Shown here piece by piece: positions 24,637-33,274 of a DNA stretch of 64,000 nucleotides. Every line of letters starts with the position of its first letter. Positions within the stretch are counted from its first letter, which is position 1. This DNA is from Streptomyces griseocarneus. GTDB lineage: Bacteria > Actinomycetota > Actinomycetes > Streptomycetales > Streptomycetaceae. The stretch is from NCBI GenBank assembly GCA_003674045.1, contig PENC01000017.1, positions 94,394 through 158,393 of the forward strand, given 5' to 3'. Made by a program: the position numbers and the translations under genes. The notes beneath the pieces were generated by a model. The model had not been told where the DNA came from and made no database searches. It was given only the letters and a program-made list of their open reading frames with translations.

Positions 24637-25850
24637 GGCGCATCGTCGTCGTCGGAGCCTCGGCCGCGGGCCTCACCGCGGCCGAGACCCTCCGCCGCCG
24701 CGGCTACGACGGCACCCTCACCCTGATCGGCGACGAGCCGCGCCCGCCCTACGACCGGCCGCCGCTGTCCAAGCAGATCCTGACCGGCACGTGGGAGCCC
24801 GGGCGGGCCAGCCTGCGCACCCCGCAGCACCTGGAACACCTGGCGGTCGACCTGCGGCTCGGCCGGCCCGCCACGGCACTCGACGTCCCGGGCCGCCGCG
24901 TGCAACTGGCCGACGGCGAGCGCATCGGCTTCGACGGGCTGATCGTCGCCACCGGCGTGGTTCCCCGGCGTCTGCCCGGCAGCGGACTGACGGGCGTGCA
25001 CGTCCTCCGCACCCTCGACGACGCCCTCGCCCTGCGTACCGCGTTGCTCGCCGGGCCCCGGGTGGTCGTGGTGGGCGCCGGATTCCTGGGCACGGAAGTC
25101 GCCGCGGCGGCCCGGACCCTGGGCCTGGAGGTGACCCTGGCCGAGCCCGAGCCGGTCCCGGTGCGCCGTCCGTTCGGCGACCGCGTCGGCGGGCTCGTCG
25201 CCGAGCTGCACCGCGCCCACGGCACCCGGCTGCGCTGCGGCGTGCCGGTGCGCCGACTGCGCGGCACCGACGGCCGGGTGACCGGGGTGGAGCTCGGCGA
25301 CGGTACGACGCTGCCCGCCGACGTCGTCGTCCTGGCCGTCGGCTCCCGCCCCGCCACCGGCTGGCTGGCCGGCTCGGGCCTGCGCCTGGGGGACGGCGTG
25401 GAGTGCGACGCGCGGTGCCGGGCCGCACCCGGGATCCACGCCGCCGGTGACGTCGCCTCCTGGCACAACCCCCGCTTCGGCACGCGGATGCGGCTGGAAC
25501 ACCGGATGAACGCCACCGAGCAGGCCATGGCCGCGGCCGGCAACCTGCTCGGCGACGCCACCCCGTTCGCGCCCGTGCCCTACTTCTGGACCGACCAGTA
25601 CGACACCAGGATCCAGGCGTACGGCGTCTTCCCGCCCGACGCGCACCCGCGCGTCGTCCATGGCGACCCGTCGGACGGCCGTTTCACCGCCGCCTACGGT
25701 CACCACGGCGTGGTGACCGGCGTGCTCGGCTGGAACGCGCCGCGCGAACTGCGGACCCTGCGCGCCCTGGTCGTCGACCGTGCCCCCTGGAGTGCCCTCA
25801 CGGGCACGGAGGGATCCGTGCCGACCGCTCCCGAAGAGGTCAGCCCGTGA
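24633..25850 (+). CDS. FAD-dependent ferredoxin reductase
   Basis: A 405-residue flavoprotein with FAD motif RRIVVVGASAAGLTAAETLRRRG at the N-terminus, GLIVATGVVPRRLPG, the NAD-binding RVVVVGAGFLGTEVAAAARTLG, and the second FAD contact IHAAGDVASWHN. The C-terminal ~90 residues are the rhodocoxin/putidaredoxin-reductase-type dimer domain (VPYFWTDQYDTRIQAYG). GTG 24633 overlaps the ferredoxin stop. It completes the NAD(P)H-reductase-ferredoxin-P450 chain. Its last 11 bases overlap the end of a gene on the other strand. Confidence 0.9.
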   Translation: MRRIVVVGASAAGLTAAETLRRRGYDGTLTLIGDEPRPPYDRPPLSKQILTGTWEPGRASLRTPQHLEHLAVDLRLGRPATALDVPGRRVQLADGERIGFDGLIVATGVVPRRLPGSGLTGVHVLRTLDDALALRTALLAGPRVVVVGAGFLGTEVAAAARTLGLEVTLAEPEPVPVRRPFGDRVGGLVAELHRAHGTRLRCGVPVRRLRGTDGRVTGVELGDGTTLPADVVVLAVGSRPATGWLAGSGLRLGDGVECDARCRAAPGIHAAGDVASWHNPRFGTRMRLEHRMNATEQAMAAAGNLLGDATPFAPVPYFWTDQYDTRIQAYGVFPPDAHPRVVHGDPSDGRFTAAYGHHGVVTGVLGWNAPRELRTLRALVVDRAPWSALTGTEGSVPTAPEEVSP

Positions 25851-25956
25851 ACAACTGCCGGGTCTTCAGCACCAGTTCGTACAAGCCGTAGGCGAAGGGA
25901 GCCCCCACCCACAGCCAGCTGAACGCCAGCAGCGCCCTGCGTCGTCCTCCGCTCAC
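25840..25956 (-). CDS. MFS transporter small subunit (38 aa)
   Basis: A 38-residue single-span membrane peptide: MSGGRRRALLAFSWLWVGAP then FAYGLYELVLKTRQLFTG. It matches, in size and position, the tiny partner of OFA-family transporters. Its GTG start overlaps the TGA of the transporter gene (GTGA), so it is translated after it. Its 3' end overlaps the convergent ferredoxin reductase by 11 bases. It is easily missed because of its length. Confidence 0.75.
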   Translation of the reverse strand: MSGGRRRALLAFSWLWVGAPFAYGLYELVLKTRQLFTG

Positions 25957-27278
25957 GGCGCCACACCCTCCTCCGGGACGGACGCCGGACGACCGTCCTC
26001 GTCGGGCGGCTCGTGGTACCGGGGATGCACGGGCCGGACGAACTCGCCCACCACGAAACCGACCGCCAGCAGGCCGAGCATCGTGAAGAACGACGGCGTG
26101 TACAGATCGGCTCCCGAGTGGCCGGCCGACCGGCGGGCGTCGGCCAGGGCGTTGACGATCAGCGGGCCGAGAATCCCGGCGGTGGACCACGCCGTCAGCA
26201 GACGGCCGTGGATCGCCCCGACCTGGTACGTACCGAACAGGTCCTTCAGATAGGCGGGGAGCGTGGCGAAGCCTCCGCCGTAGAAGGAGAGGATGACCGC
26301 GGCACAGAGGAGGAAGACCGGTTTGGAGGAGCCGCCGACGAGAGCGAGGAGGAGGTACATCCCCGCGCCCGCGCCGAGGTAGAGGCGGTAGATGTTCTTA
26401 CGGCCCGTCAGATCGGAGGCGGCGGACCACGCCAGGCGGCCCAGCATGTTGGCCAGCGACAGCAGGCCGACGAAGCCGGCCGCCGCGGCCGGGGTGGCGG
26501 CGAACAGGGAGGTGACCATCGGCGCGGCCTTCTCCAGGATCCCGATGCCCGCCGTGACGTTCGCGCACAGCATCACCCACAGGCACCAGAACTGCGGGGT
26601 GCGCAGCGCGTTGCGGGCCGAGACGCGCACCGCCGGGAGTGGCGGGGCCGCAATGGTTCCGGTCCGCCCCGGTGGCACGCGCACCAGCAGGACGCCGAGC
26701 GTCATGAAGAGCCCGTAGGCGACGCCCATCACCGCGAAGGTCCGCGCGATGCCCGGGGCGGACGTGCCGAAGACGGACAGCAGGTGGGCGGACCACGGCG
26801 AGGCGATGAGCGCGCCTCCGCCGAAACCCATGATGGCGATGCCGGTGGCCGTGCCCGGCCGGTCGGGGAACCAGGACAGCAGCGTGGAGACCGGCGAGAT
26901 GTAGCCGATGCCGAGCCCGACCCCGCCGACGGCACCGTAGCCGAGGACCACGAGCCAGTACTGGCGGAGTTCCGCCCCGAGCGCGGCCACCAGGAAGCCC
27001 GAGGAGAAGCAGACGGCCGCCACGGTCATCGCCCACCTCGGACCGCGGCGTTCCACCAGCGTCCCGCCGAAGGCCGCCGACAGCCCGAGCATCACGATGG
27101 CCACCTGGAACGGCAGCGCCGAGGCGGTGCCCGAGAGGTGGAGCGAGGACTCCAGCGGCGGTTTGAAGACGCTCCACGCGTACGCCTGGCCGATGGCCAG
27201 ATGGATGGACAGCGCGGCGGGCGGGACAAGCCAGCGACTCCACCCCGGCGGCGCGACGATGCGGCCTGGCGCGAACAT
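25953..27278 (-). CDS. OFA-family MFS transporter (oxalate/formate antiporter type)
   Basis: A 441-residue, 12-span MFS protein. The opening AALSIHLAIGQAYAWSVFKPPLES, the PDRPGTATGIAIMGFGGGALI in helix 4-5 and GGSSKPVFLLCAAVILSFYGGGFATLPAYLKDLFGTYQVGAIHGRLLTAWSTAGILGPLI are characteristic of the OxlT/OFA family that exchanges small carboxylates. The exact substrate is unknown. It is followed with a 4-base overlap by the 38-residue small subunit. A universal stress gene lies upstream on the same strand about 100 bases away. Confidence 0.85.
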   Translation of the reverse strand: MFAPGRIVAPPGWSRWLVPPAALSIHLAIGQAYAWSVFKPPLESSLHLSGTASALPFQVAIVMLGLSAAFGGTLVERRGPRWAMTVAAVCFSSGFLVAALGAELRQYWLVVLGYGAVGGVGLGIGYISPVSTLLSWFPDRPGTATGIAIMGFGGGALIASPWSAHLLSVFGTSAPGIARTFAVMGVAYGLFMTLGVLLVRVPPGRTGTIAAPPLPAVRVSARNALRTPQFWCLWVMLCANVTAGIGILEKAAPMVTSLFAATPAAAAGFVGLLSLANMLGRLAWSAASDLTGRKNIYRLYLGAGAGMYLLLALVGGSSKPVFLLCAAVILSFYGGGFATLPAYLKDLFGTYQVGAIHGRLLTAWSTAGILGPLIVNALADARRSAGHSGADLYTPSFFTMLGLLAVGFVVGEFVRPVHPRYHEPPDEDGRPASVPEEGVAP

Positions 27279-27382
27279 GGCGGGACGCTACCCGCGCCCG
27301 TGGCGACGCACACCAGGGCCGGGGGCACCGCGGCGGCTTGCACGCCGGTCCGGTCGGCGGCCGGTCAGGCCCGGACGGAGCC

Positions 27383-28279
27383 TCAGGCCGCGGGTGCGTG
27401 AGGGCTCGGGACGGCGATGACGGGACAGTGCGCGTGGTGCAGTACGCCCTGGCTGACCGAGCCGAGCAGCATGCCCGTGAAGCCGCCGCGCCCCCGCGTC
27501 CCGACCACCAGGCCCAGCGCCTGGGCGGATGCTTTGGCCAGCTCCTCCACGGGATGGCCCACGACCACGTCCTGGCCCAGCTCGACCTCGGGGTAGGTCG
27601 CGGCACGCCCGGCCACGGTCTCGGCGAGCAGGCGGCGGCACTCCTGCACCGTCGCGCGCGTGTCCAGCGGGCCGTACGGCCCGCCCTGCTCCAGCACGAG
27701 CACCGCCCGCAACGCCGCGCCGTGCAGGGCCGCCTCCTGGAAGGCGGCGTCGACGGCGGCCGCCGAATGCGCGCTGCCGTCCACCCCCACGACGAAGTGC
27801 GGCCGCAGGGCGATGTGCTCCGGCTCGGGCACCACGACCACCGGGCAACGGGCGTGCGCCATCAGGGGCAGGGCGACGGAGGCGGGGCTGAACACCTCCT
27901 TCACCCTGCCCAGGTGCTGGAAGCCCACCACCACGGCCGTGGCGTCGTGGGAGTGATCGCGCAGCACCCAGGCCGGGGCGCCCTCGGCCAGCAGCCCCGA
28001 GATCTCCACCCCCGGCTGCCGTTCCTCCGCGAAGGCCACGGCCTCGCGGAGCACGTGTTCACCGGCCTCGTGCAGCGCCTGGTTCCACTCCTCCCAGGAC
28101 GGCCGCACCTCGCTCTTCCGGTACCCGCCGGTCGGCACGCCCTCGGCGTGGACCAGGTACAGGGGCACGCGGCGCCGGGCGGCCTCGTCCGCGGCCCAGG
28201 CGACCGCCATGCGCTGGGACGGGTCGGGGTCGACGCCGACCACGATCGCCCGGTGCTCCTCCGGTGGGGACATCGCCAT
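27383..28279 (-). CDS. Tandem universal stress protein
   Basis: A 298-residue protein with two USP domains (about 10-145 and 158-295). The second has the ATP-binding G-2x-G-9x-G(S) motif GTRGRGGFTGMLLGSVSQGVLHHAHCPVIAVP; in the first the motif is degenerate (GFQHLGRVKEVFSPASVALPL). Thus only domain 2 is likely to hold ATP. Such tandem USPs are part of dormancy, redox and low-oxygen responses in actinomycetes. It is upstream of the OFA transporter and downstream of the ycaO remnant, on the same strand. Confidence 0.9.
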   Translation of the reverse strand: MAMSPPEEHRAIVVGVDPDPSQRMAVAWAADEAARRRVPLYLVHAEGVPTGGYRKSEVRPSWEEWNQALHEAGEHVLREAVAFAEERQPGVEISGLLAEGAPAWVLRDHSHDATAVVVGFQHLGRVKEVFSPASVALPLMAHARCPVVVVPEPEHIALRPHFVVGVDGSAHSAAAVDAAFQEAALHGAALRAVLVLEQGGPYGPLDTRATVQECRRLLAETVAGRAATYPEVELGQDVVVGHPVEELAKASAQALGLVVGTRGRGGFTGMLLGSVSQGVLHHAHCPVIAVPSPHAPAA

Positions 28280-28602
28280 CTCCTAGCCGCCTCGTGCGCG
28301 CCTCGGCCCGCCCCCGTGCGGCGGCCGCCCTGCCTGGCCGGTCCCTCGGGACGGCGTTCCGTCACGACGAGTGATCGACTGCAAGTCTCGAAGGCCCGGA
28401 GCTCCGCCGCAAGCCGGGAGCCGCGAAGGGCTGACCGGCCGCGGCCGGTGGTACAGGCCACGGCAGCGTCGCCGTCCGCGATCCCGGTGATGCCGAAGCG
28501 CGCGAGCTCGGGCTCGACGACACTCCAGGTCTCCTGCGGATGCCGGACCCGGTGCGTCCCGTGGGTGAACGCCTCGGCCGTGCCGGTCGTGCGCCCGGTC
28601 AT
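28280..28602 (-). pseudogene. Truncated YcaO gene (N-terminal ~35 residues only)
   Basis: An ATG at 28602 (12 bases before the end of tfuA reading, so overlapping it) opens MTGRTTGTAEAFTHGTHR and VRHPQETWSVVEPELARFGITGIAD, which matches the N-terminus of YcaO proteins that pair with TfuA (THRVRxPxETW...LxxFGITRVAD). After this the frame becomes unrelated and low in coding quality (GDAAVACTTGRGRSALRG...) and runs into the universal stress gene. A YcaO needs about 400 residues, so nearly all of it, including the ATP site, is gone. A deletion between tfuA and the stress gene is the simplest explanation. Confidence 0.7.
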
Positions 28603-29960
28603 GAACGGCTCACCCCCCTCCGTGCCGAAGCAGCCTCCGCCGCCCGGAGTCTGTTCCTGAGGAAGTACGGCCGCGCGGCGGCCAGCGCCTCGCCGACCGA
28701 CGTGAAACCCCGGTCCCTCGCCGCGGCGAGCAGGGAAGGAGCGTCCTGGGCGGGCACGCCCCACAACACGCCCAGGTGCGCCGTCAGCGGCGCGGAGCCG
28801 AGCCGCGTCGTGTTCCACCCGGTGCGCCGGGTGGCCGCCTCGTCGTTGATCGCGTAGGACTCCGCGACCGCGCGCCGGGCCTCGGGATCGTCGGCCAGGT
28901 CCGGCATCGCGTGCACCAGGTCCCACACGCCGCGTGGCGGCCGGTAGGAGCGTACGAGGACGCGGACCAGAAACTCGTCGTCGGACTCCTCGCCGGACTC
29001 CCGGATCTCGCGCGGGGTCAGCCAGGCATTCTTGTGTGCCGCGGTGAGCGAGCGCGCCGTCAGCCCGTGGCCTGCCGCCACCTCCAGGGCGCGGCTGCGG
29101 GAAGGGCGGCCGTCCCCGGCGATCGCCGCGAGGACGACATCACGCCATCGCCCGGGGAATCCCGGGTGGTGGACCTGCTGGTACCGCAGGACGGCGGCGC
29201 GGCTCGCCGGGTGGTTCTCCACCGTCCCGCCGGTGAACTCCGCTTCCCACGCGGAGTGCACCCGGTTGCGCCGGGAGCGCGCGGTCCACCCGCTCCCGGC
29301 CGTGGTGGCGAGATCCGTCAGATTCTCCAGCGTCGATCTCGCGTCCGCGGCCTTGACGTCGGCGTGTTCGGGGTGTGCGGCCAGGAACGACCGGATGTTC
29401 CGGAACGACTCGGCACTCAGGCGGCTGTCGCCCTCCGCGCACCGCTCGACGGCTCGCCAGCTGCGCGCCTGGCAGGGCAGGGTACGGGCCAGGCCGACGC
29501 ACGCGGCCGCTTCCCCGGCCGCTATCGCCCCGGCGCGCTCGGCCGCGGCCACCGCATGGCGGATGTTGACCAGCGGCTCGCTGAAGGGACGGTACTCGGG
29601 GGCCTCGCCATGGGCCAGCGCCACCTCGTCGTCGGAGCCGAGCACCCCGTCCCGGTACATCGCGAAGACGGTGCCGGACCCGGTCATACCGAAGGGGTGC
29701 AGCTCGGCGGCGCGCAGCGCGCCCATGCCGGAGCAGCCGACCACCCGCGCGCCCGCCGCGAGCGAGCCGAGGATCTCCTTGTGCCGTACGGCACCCGTCC
29801 GGTGGTGGTACCCGTCGATGACGATCACGACGTCCCCGGGCCCGGCTGCCAGGCGCAGCAGGTCACCGCGGGCGACAGGCGGGTGGACGACCGCCTCGGG
29901 CACGATCGCCCGGACGGCGTCGGCCGGGAGGGTCGGCCCGGCGAAAACATGAAGGGACAA
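28599..29960 (-). CDS. TfuA-domain protein
   Basis: A 453-residue protein. Residues 1-200 are a TfuA-like domain: LHVFAGPTLPADAVRAI, VIVIDGYHHRTGAVRHKEILGSLAAGARVVGCSGMGALRAAEL, YRDGVLGSDDEVALAHG and a helix pair with P...RHAVAAAERAG. The C-terminal 250 residues are helical and Arg-rich without a recognised fold. TfuA partners YcaO in thioamide installation on peptides (trifolitoxin, thioviridamide, methanogen McrA). Here TTG 29960 is the start, supported by TGGAGG 5 bases upstream. The YcaO gene that should follow is reduced to a fragment, so the pair is probably dead or served by a YcaO elsewhere. Confidence 0.8.
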   Translation of the reverse strand: MSLHVFAGPTLPADAVRAIVPEAVVHPPVARGDLLRLAAGPGDVVIVIDGYHHRTGAVRHKEILGSLAAGARVVGCSGMGALRAAELHPFGMTGSGTVFAMYRDGVLGSDDEVALAHGEAPEYRPFSEPLVNIRHAVAAAERAGAIAAGEAAACVGLARTLPCQARSWRAVERCAEGDSRLSAESFRNIRSFLAAHPEHADVKAADARSTLENLTDLATTAGSGWTARSRRNRVHSAWEAEFTGGTVENHPASRAAVLRYQQVHHPGFPGRWRDVVLAAIAGDGRPSRSRALEVAAGHGLTARSLTAAHKNAWLTPREIRESGEESDDEFLVRVLVRSYRPPRGVWDLVHAMPDLADDPEARRAVAESYAINDEAATRRTGWNTTRLGSAPLTAHLGVLWGVPAQDAPSLLAAARDRGFTSVGEALAAARPYFLRNRLRAAEAASARRGVSRS

Positions 29961-30323
29961 GAAACCTCCACCGGGGGGGGGCGGCCAGGGAAGCCGGAGA
30001 GCGGGCCAGGGGAGGGGGCGCCGCGCCGACTGCGCGGGGCGGCAGACGCGGTGCCCCTTGAACTACGCGGTCGCCGGGGCCATGAGGTCACGGAGTGTGT
30101 CAGTCCTCGACGAGCACCCAGACCACCGGAGGACGATCTACGGCGGATGTACGGGAGTTCAACGCGAGTCACGGAATGGCCCTGTCGTCGTGCGGGAACG
30201 GTCCGGTCCGGTCACGGACGGCCATTCCGGACCGCCGGGCCGGGTACGCCGTGTGGCAGGGGGACGGGAGCGGCGGGAAGATGCTTGAGCGTGGTCGTAC
30301 GAAACGAAGACCGGGAGCCGTAC
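29961..30323. other. Spacer between divergent tfuA and phosphatase genes
   Basis: No gene is supported in this 363-base stretch, and I found no convincing short precursor peptide for a TfuA/YcaO system. On the minus strand TTGAAC (30162-30157) and TAGATC (30140-30135) are spaced 16 bases apart, a possible tfuA promoter. CGGAATGGCC at 30172-30181 pairs with GGCCATTCCG at 30220-30229. A run of nine C/G near 29971 adjoins the tfuA ribosome site. Confidence 0.45.
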
Positions 30324-31427
30324 GTGGAGGCACCGAGCGCAGGGCGCACGGCCGTGATGCGCTGGTTCCTGCGCCACCTCCAGCTGGTGCCGGTCTTCCT
30401 GCTGGCCGTCGGCGTCGTCCTCGACTTGAACACGTCTCCGCATTTCAGCGCGGAGGCCTTCTACACCGCCGCGCCGATGACGGCCGCCGCCCTGCTCTCG
30501 CTGCGCGCGACGATCCTGGCGGGCCTCGGCGCCTGCGCCGCCGACGCCGCGCTGCTCGTCCACTTCGGCTTCCTGGAGGACTCGGGCGGGCGGAGCGAGC
30601 TGGCGGCGGTGGCGACCGTCTCGGCCTTCGCCGTCGTCGTCAACCGGCTCATGCACTACCGGGACGTACGGCTGCAGTCCGTCCGCGAAGTCGCCCAGGC
30701 CGTGCAGTGCGCCGTCCTGCCCGAGCCACCGCCGGAACTCGGCACCCTGCGGGTCGCCGCCCGCTACCAGTCGGCCGTCCGGGAAGCGCAGATCGGGGGT
30801 GACCTGTACGCCGTGCAGGACACCCCCTACGGCGTGCGCTGCCTGGTCGGCGACGTCCGGGGCAAGGGCATGGAGGCGGTCAAGGCGGTGGACGTCGCGC
30901 TCGGGGTGTTCCGGGAGGCCGCCGAGGAGGAGGACACACTCGCCGGGATCGCGGCCAGGCTCGAACGGGGGCTGGTGCGCGAGGCGGCACGGCGGGCGGG
31001 CCTCGAACAGGCCGAGGGATTCGTCACCGGTGTCCTCGCCGAGATCCCGCACTCCGGCGAGGAGCTGCGGCTGTTCAACCGCGGGCACCCGGCACCCCTG
31101 CTGCTGCGGCCCGACGGCGCCGTCCGCGAAGTGGAGCCGTCCGAACCGGCTCTCCCGCTGTGCCTGGCCGGTCTGGGCCCCGGCCAGGGCGTCACCGACA
31201 CGGTGCCGTTCCCTCCCGGGGCCACCCTTCTGCTCCACACCGACGGCCTCACCGAGGCGAAGGACCGTACGGGGGCCTTCTACGACCCCGTCGCCGCCCT
31301 GGCCGGACGCCGGTTCCCGGGGCCGGACGAGCTGCTCGACGCTCTTCTGGCCGACGTCGGCCACCACACGGGCGGCCGTATCACCGATGACATGGCATTG
31401 CTGGCGATCACCCGCGGCACGGGCTGA
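30324..31427 (+). CDS. Membrane-anchored PP2C-type (SpoIIE/RsbU) serine phosphatase
   Basis: About 367 residues. The N-terminal ~110 residues hold three hydrophobic spans (LVPVFLLAVGVVLDL, FYTAAPMTAAALLSL, ELAAVATVSAFAVVV). The rest is a SpoIIE-type PP2C phosphatase: VLPEPPPELGTLRVAARYQSAVREAQIGGDLYAV, CLVGDVRGKGMEAVK, LRLFNRGHPAPLLLR and LLLHTDGLTEAKDRTGAFYDP, with metal-binding Asp in GGDL, GDVRG and the final ITDDMALL. Such enzymes dephosphorylate anti-sigma antagonists in actinomycete stress signalling; no partner kinase is adjacent. GTG 30324 is chosen for the GGGAG six bases upstream; the much longer open frame upstream is non-coding. Confidence 0.85.
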   Translation: MEAPSAGRTAVMRWFLRHLQLVPVFLLAVGVVLDLNTSPHFSAEAFYTAAPMTAAALLSLRATILAGLGACAADAALLVHFGFLEDSGGRSELAAVATVSAFAVVVNRLMHYRDVRLQSVREVAQAVQCAVLPEPPPELGTLRVAARYQSAVREAQIGGDLYAVQDTPYGVRCLVGDVRGKGMEAVKAVDVALGVFREAAEEEDTLAGIAARLERGLVREAARRAGLEQAEGFVTGVLAEIPHSGEELRLFNRGHPAPLLLRPDGAVREVEPSEPALPLCLAGLGPGQGVTDTVPFPPGATLLLHTDGLTEAKDRTGAFYDPVAALAGRRFPGPDELLDALLADVGHHTGGRITDDMALLAITRGTG

Positions 31428-31535
31428 CCGGACGTCCCCGGGCCCCGCTGTGTGCTCGTGAACCGTCGTGGTGTCCGTCCCTCCGACGCGGGGCAGAGAT
31501 CCTTCCGACGCGCGGTGATCTGGCAGGAGGACGCA

Positions 31536-32903
31536 GTGGTCACGGACCGGCACGCCCACACCATGACGCACACGGACGCCGATGCCGTGCGGCACTACGA
31601 GCAGGCCCTGGACCACCTGCTCTTCTTCCGCTCGGAGGTCGTCAAGGAGGCCGGGGCGGCGCTCGACGCCTCACCCCGGTCCGCCATGGGGAACGTCCTC
31701 CGGGCGTACCTGGGGCTGCTGGGCACGGAGGAGAAGGACGCGGCCGAGGCCGCCACGGCCTTCGGGACGTTCCGGCAGGACGTGCCCGCGGCCGATCTGA
31801 CGCCGCGTGAGCGCATGCACGTCGAGGCGGCCTCCACCTGGCTGGACGGTGACCTGCACGGGGCCGGCCGCATCCTCGCCGAGCTCGCCGTGACGTACCC
31901 GCAGGACGCTCTCGCCCTCGCGGTCGGCCACCAGATCGACTTCTTCACCGGCAACGCCGTGCTGCTGCGCGACCGCATCGGCGGCGCACTGTCCGCCTGG
32001 GACCGCGACGACCCGCATCACGGCCTGCTCCAGGGCATGTACGCGTTCGGCCTGGAGGAGGCCGGGCACTACGACCTGGCCGAGCGCGTGGGCCTGGAGG
32101 CCGTCGAACGCAACGCCCGCGACGTCTGGGGCATCCACGCCGTCGTGCACTCCTACGAGATGCAGGGCCGGCACGAGGACGGCATCCGCTACCTCGACGC
32201 CCGCACGGACCACTGGACGACCGGCAACTACCTGACGGTGCACAACTGGTGGCACTACGCCCTGTACCTCATGGAGACCGGCCGTACGGACAAGGTCCTG
32301 GCCGTCTACGACGCCGCCGTCCACCACGACGGCTCGGCCGGGGCGGCGATGGAACTCCTGGACGCCTCCGCCCTGCTGTGGCGGCTCCACCTGGCGGGCG
32401 CCGACACCGGAGGGCGCTGGCCCGCGCTCGCCGACGCCTGGGCACGACGGGACGACGGCGCCCACTACGCCTTCAACGACGTCCACGCGGTCATGGCCTA
32501 CGTCGGAGCCGACCGCCTGTCCGACGCCCAGAAGCTCATCCACGAACGGGAAACCTGGCTGCGGGCCGTGGGCCCACGGCATCCGGGCCTCTCCAACGCC
32601 GCGATGACCGCCGACATCGGCCTGCCGGTCTGCCGGGCGCTCGTGGCCTACGGGCAAGGGCGGTACGCCGAGACCGTCGGCCTGCTGCTTCCCCTGCGCC
32701 GCCGCTTCCAGGACTTCGGCGGCAGCCACGCCCAGCGGGACGCCCTGCAGAAGACCCTCGTCGAAGCGGCCCTGCACGCCGGCTACCACGACCTCGGCCG
32801 TACGCTGCTCAGCGAACGCATCAACCTGCGCGCCCGGTGCCCCTGGAACCAGGACGCCTGGACCCGCCTCATGCGACGGATGAACACCGCGGTCGTGAAC
32901 TGA
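31536..32903 (+). CDS. Tetratricopeptide repeat protein (TTC38-like)
   Basis: About 455 residues, almost all paired helices, with TPR-like units rich in Ala/Leu: AVRHYEQALDHLLFFR, ALALAVGHQIDFFTGNA, HHGLLQGMYAFGLEEAGHYDLAERVGLEAVERNARDVWGIHAVVHSYEMQGRHEDGIRYL and HNWWHYALYLMETGRTDKVLAVYDAAVH. This is the pattern of TTC38-type proteins present in bacteria and animals; the molecular role is unknown. GTG 31536 follows a perfect AGGAGG. The stop codon lies within a 20-base tandem duplication (32881-32920). It is 100 bases after the phosphatase, so co-transcription is possible. Confidence 0.8.
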   Translation: MVTDRHAHTMTHTDADAVRHYEQALDHLLFFRSEVVKEAGAALDASPRSAMGNVLRAYLGLLGTEEKDAAEAATAFGTFRQDVPAADLTPRERMHVEAASTWLDGDLHGAGRILAELAVTYPQDALALAVGHQIDFFTGNAVLLRDRIGGALSAWDRDDPHHGLLQGMYAFGLEEAGHYDLAERVGLEAVERNARDVWGIHAVVHSYEMQGRHEDGIRYLDARTDHWTTGNYLTVHNWWHYALYLMETGRTDKVLAVYDAAVHHDGSAGAAMELLDASALLWRLHLAGADTGGRWPALADAWARRDDGAHYAFNDVHAVMAYVGADRLSDAQKLIHERETWLRAVGPRHPGLSNAAMTADIGLPVCRALVAYGQGRYAETVGLLLPLRRRFQDFGGSHAQRDALQKTLVEAALHAGYHDLGRTLLSERINLRARCPWNQDAWTRLMRRMNTAVVN

Positions 32904-32930
32904 GCACCGCGGTCGTGAATTGAACGCCGC
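32881..32930 (+). repeat. 20-base tandem duplication across the TPR stop codon
   Basis: TGAACACCGCGGTCGTGAAC at 32881-32900 is followed by TGAGCACCGCGGTCGTGAAT at 32901-32920 and a 10-base partial third copy. The stop codon of the TPR gene is the TGA at the junction, so the end of the protein (NTAVVN) is copied again just beyond the stop. Confidence 0.85.
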
Positions 32931-33274
32931 ACGGCCGGACCGCGCCGAACAGCCCGACGCCGGACTCCGTTCGCGCCGCGGACGATAGTTAACCGCCGAC
33001 GGCCGGTCCTTTATTGCCGCCGCGTCCCCCGGCAGGCAGGCTGGAATTGCGTGTCACCGAAACGGGGGGGAGATCGGGCAGTCATGACTGCGCGGAGAAT
33101 TGGCGGGGGCTTTTTCCTTTCCGGGTGAGTCGGCCCATGAGGCCGGGACCACCTGTTTCCGCACCGGCGAACGCGCGGTGCCTTTCAACTGTTTCCCGGT
33201 GTCCGGCGGTCACCCATGCCGTCCGTCCACCGCGCACGCACCGGAATCTGACTTGTCATTCAGCAAGGGAATTC
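32904..33274. other. Spacer before the IDO-like/cytochrome b5 gene
   Basis: A 371-base stretch without a supported gene. It begins with the second copy of the 20-base duplication. AT-richer patches (GATAGTTAACCGCC at 32983, TCCTTTATTGCC at 33007, GGCTTTTTCCTTTCCGG at 33111) could contain promoter elements for the gene at 33275, and AAGGGA at 33265 is its ribosome site. Confidence 0.45.

Noticed and set aside
26392..27278. Plus-strand frames opposite the OFA transporter
   Set aside because: Shadow frames of a clear 12-span transporter.
29961..30172. Short minus-strand frame upstream of tfuA as a RiPP precursor peptide
   Set aside because: The peptide (MTRVELPYIRRRSSSGG...) has no leader-core structure or repeats of Cys/Ser/Thr typical of YcaO substrates, and overlaps the tfuA ribosome site in another frame.
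28776..30323. Very long open frame running upstream of the phosphatase gene
   Set aside because: It overlaps tfuA on the other strand, is Arg/Gly/Pro-rich and lacks a ribosome site; the phosphatase starts at GTG 30324.
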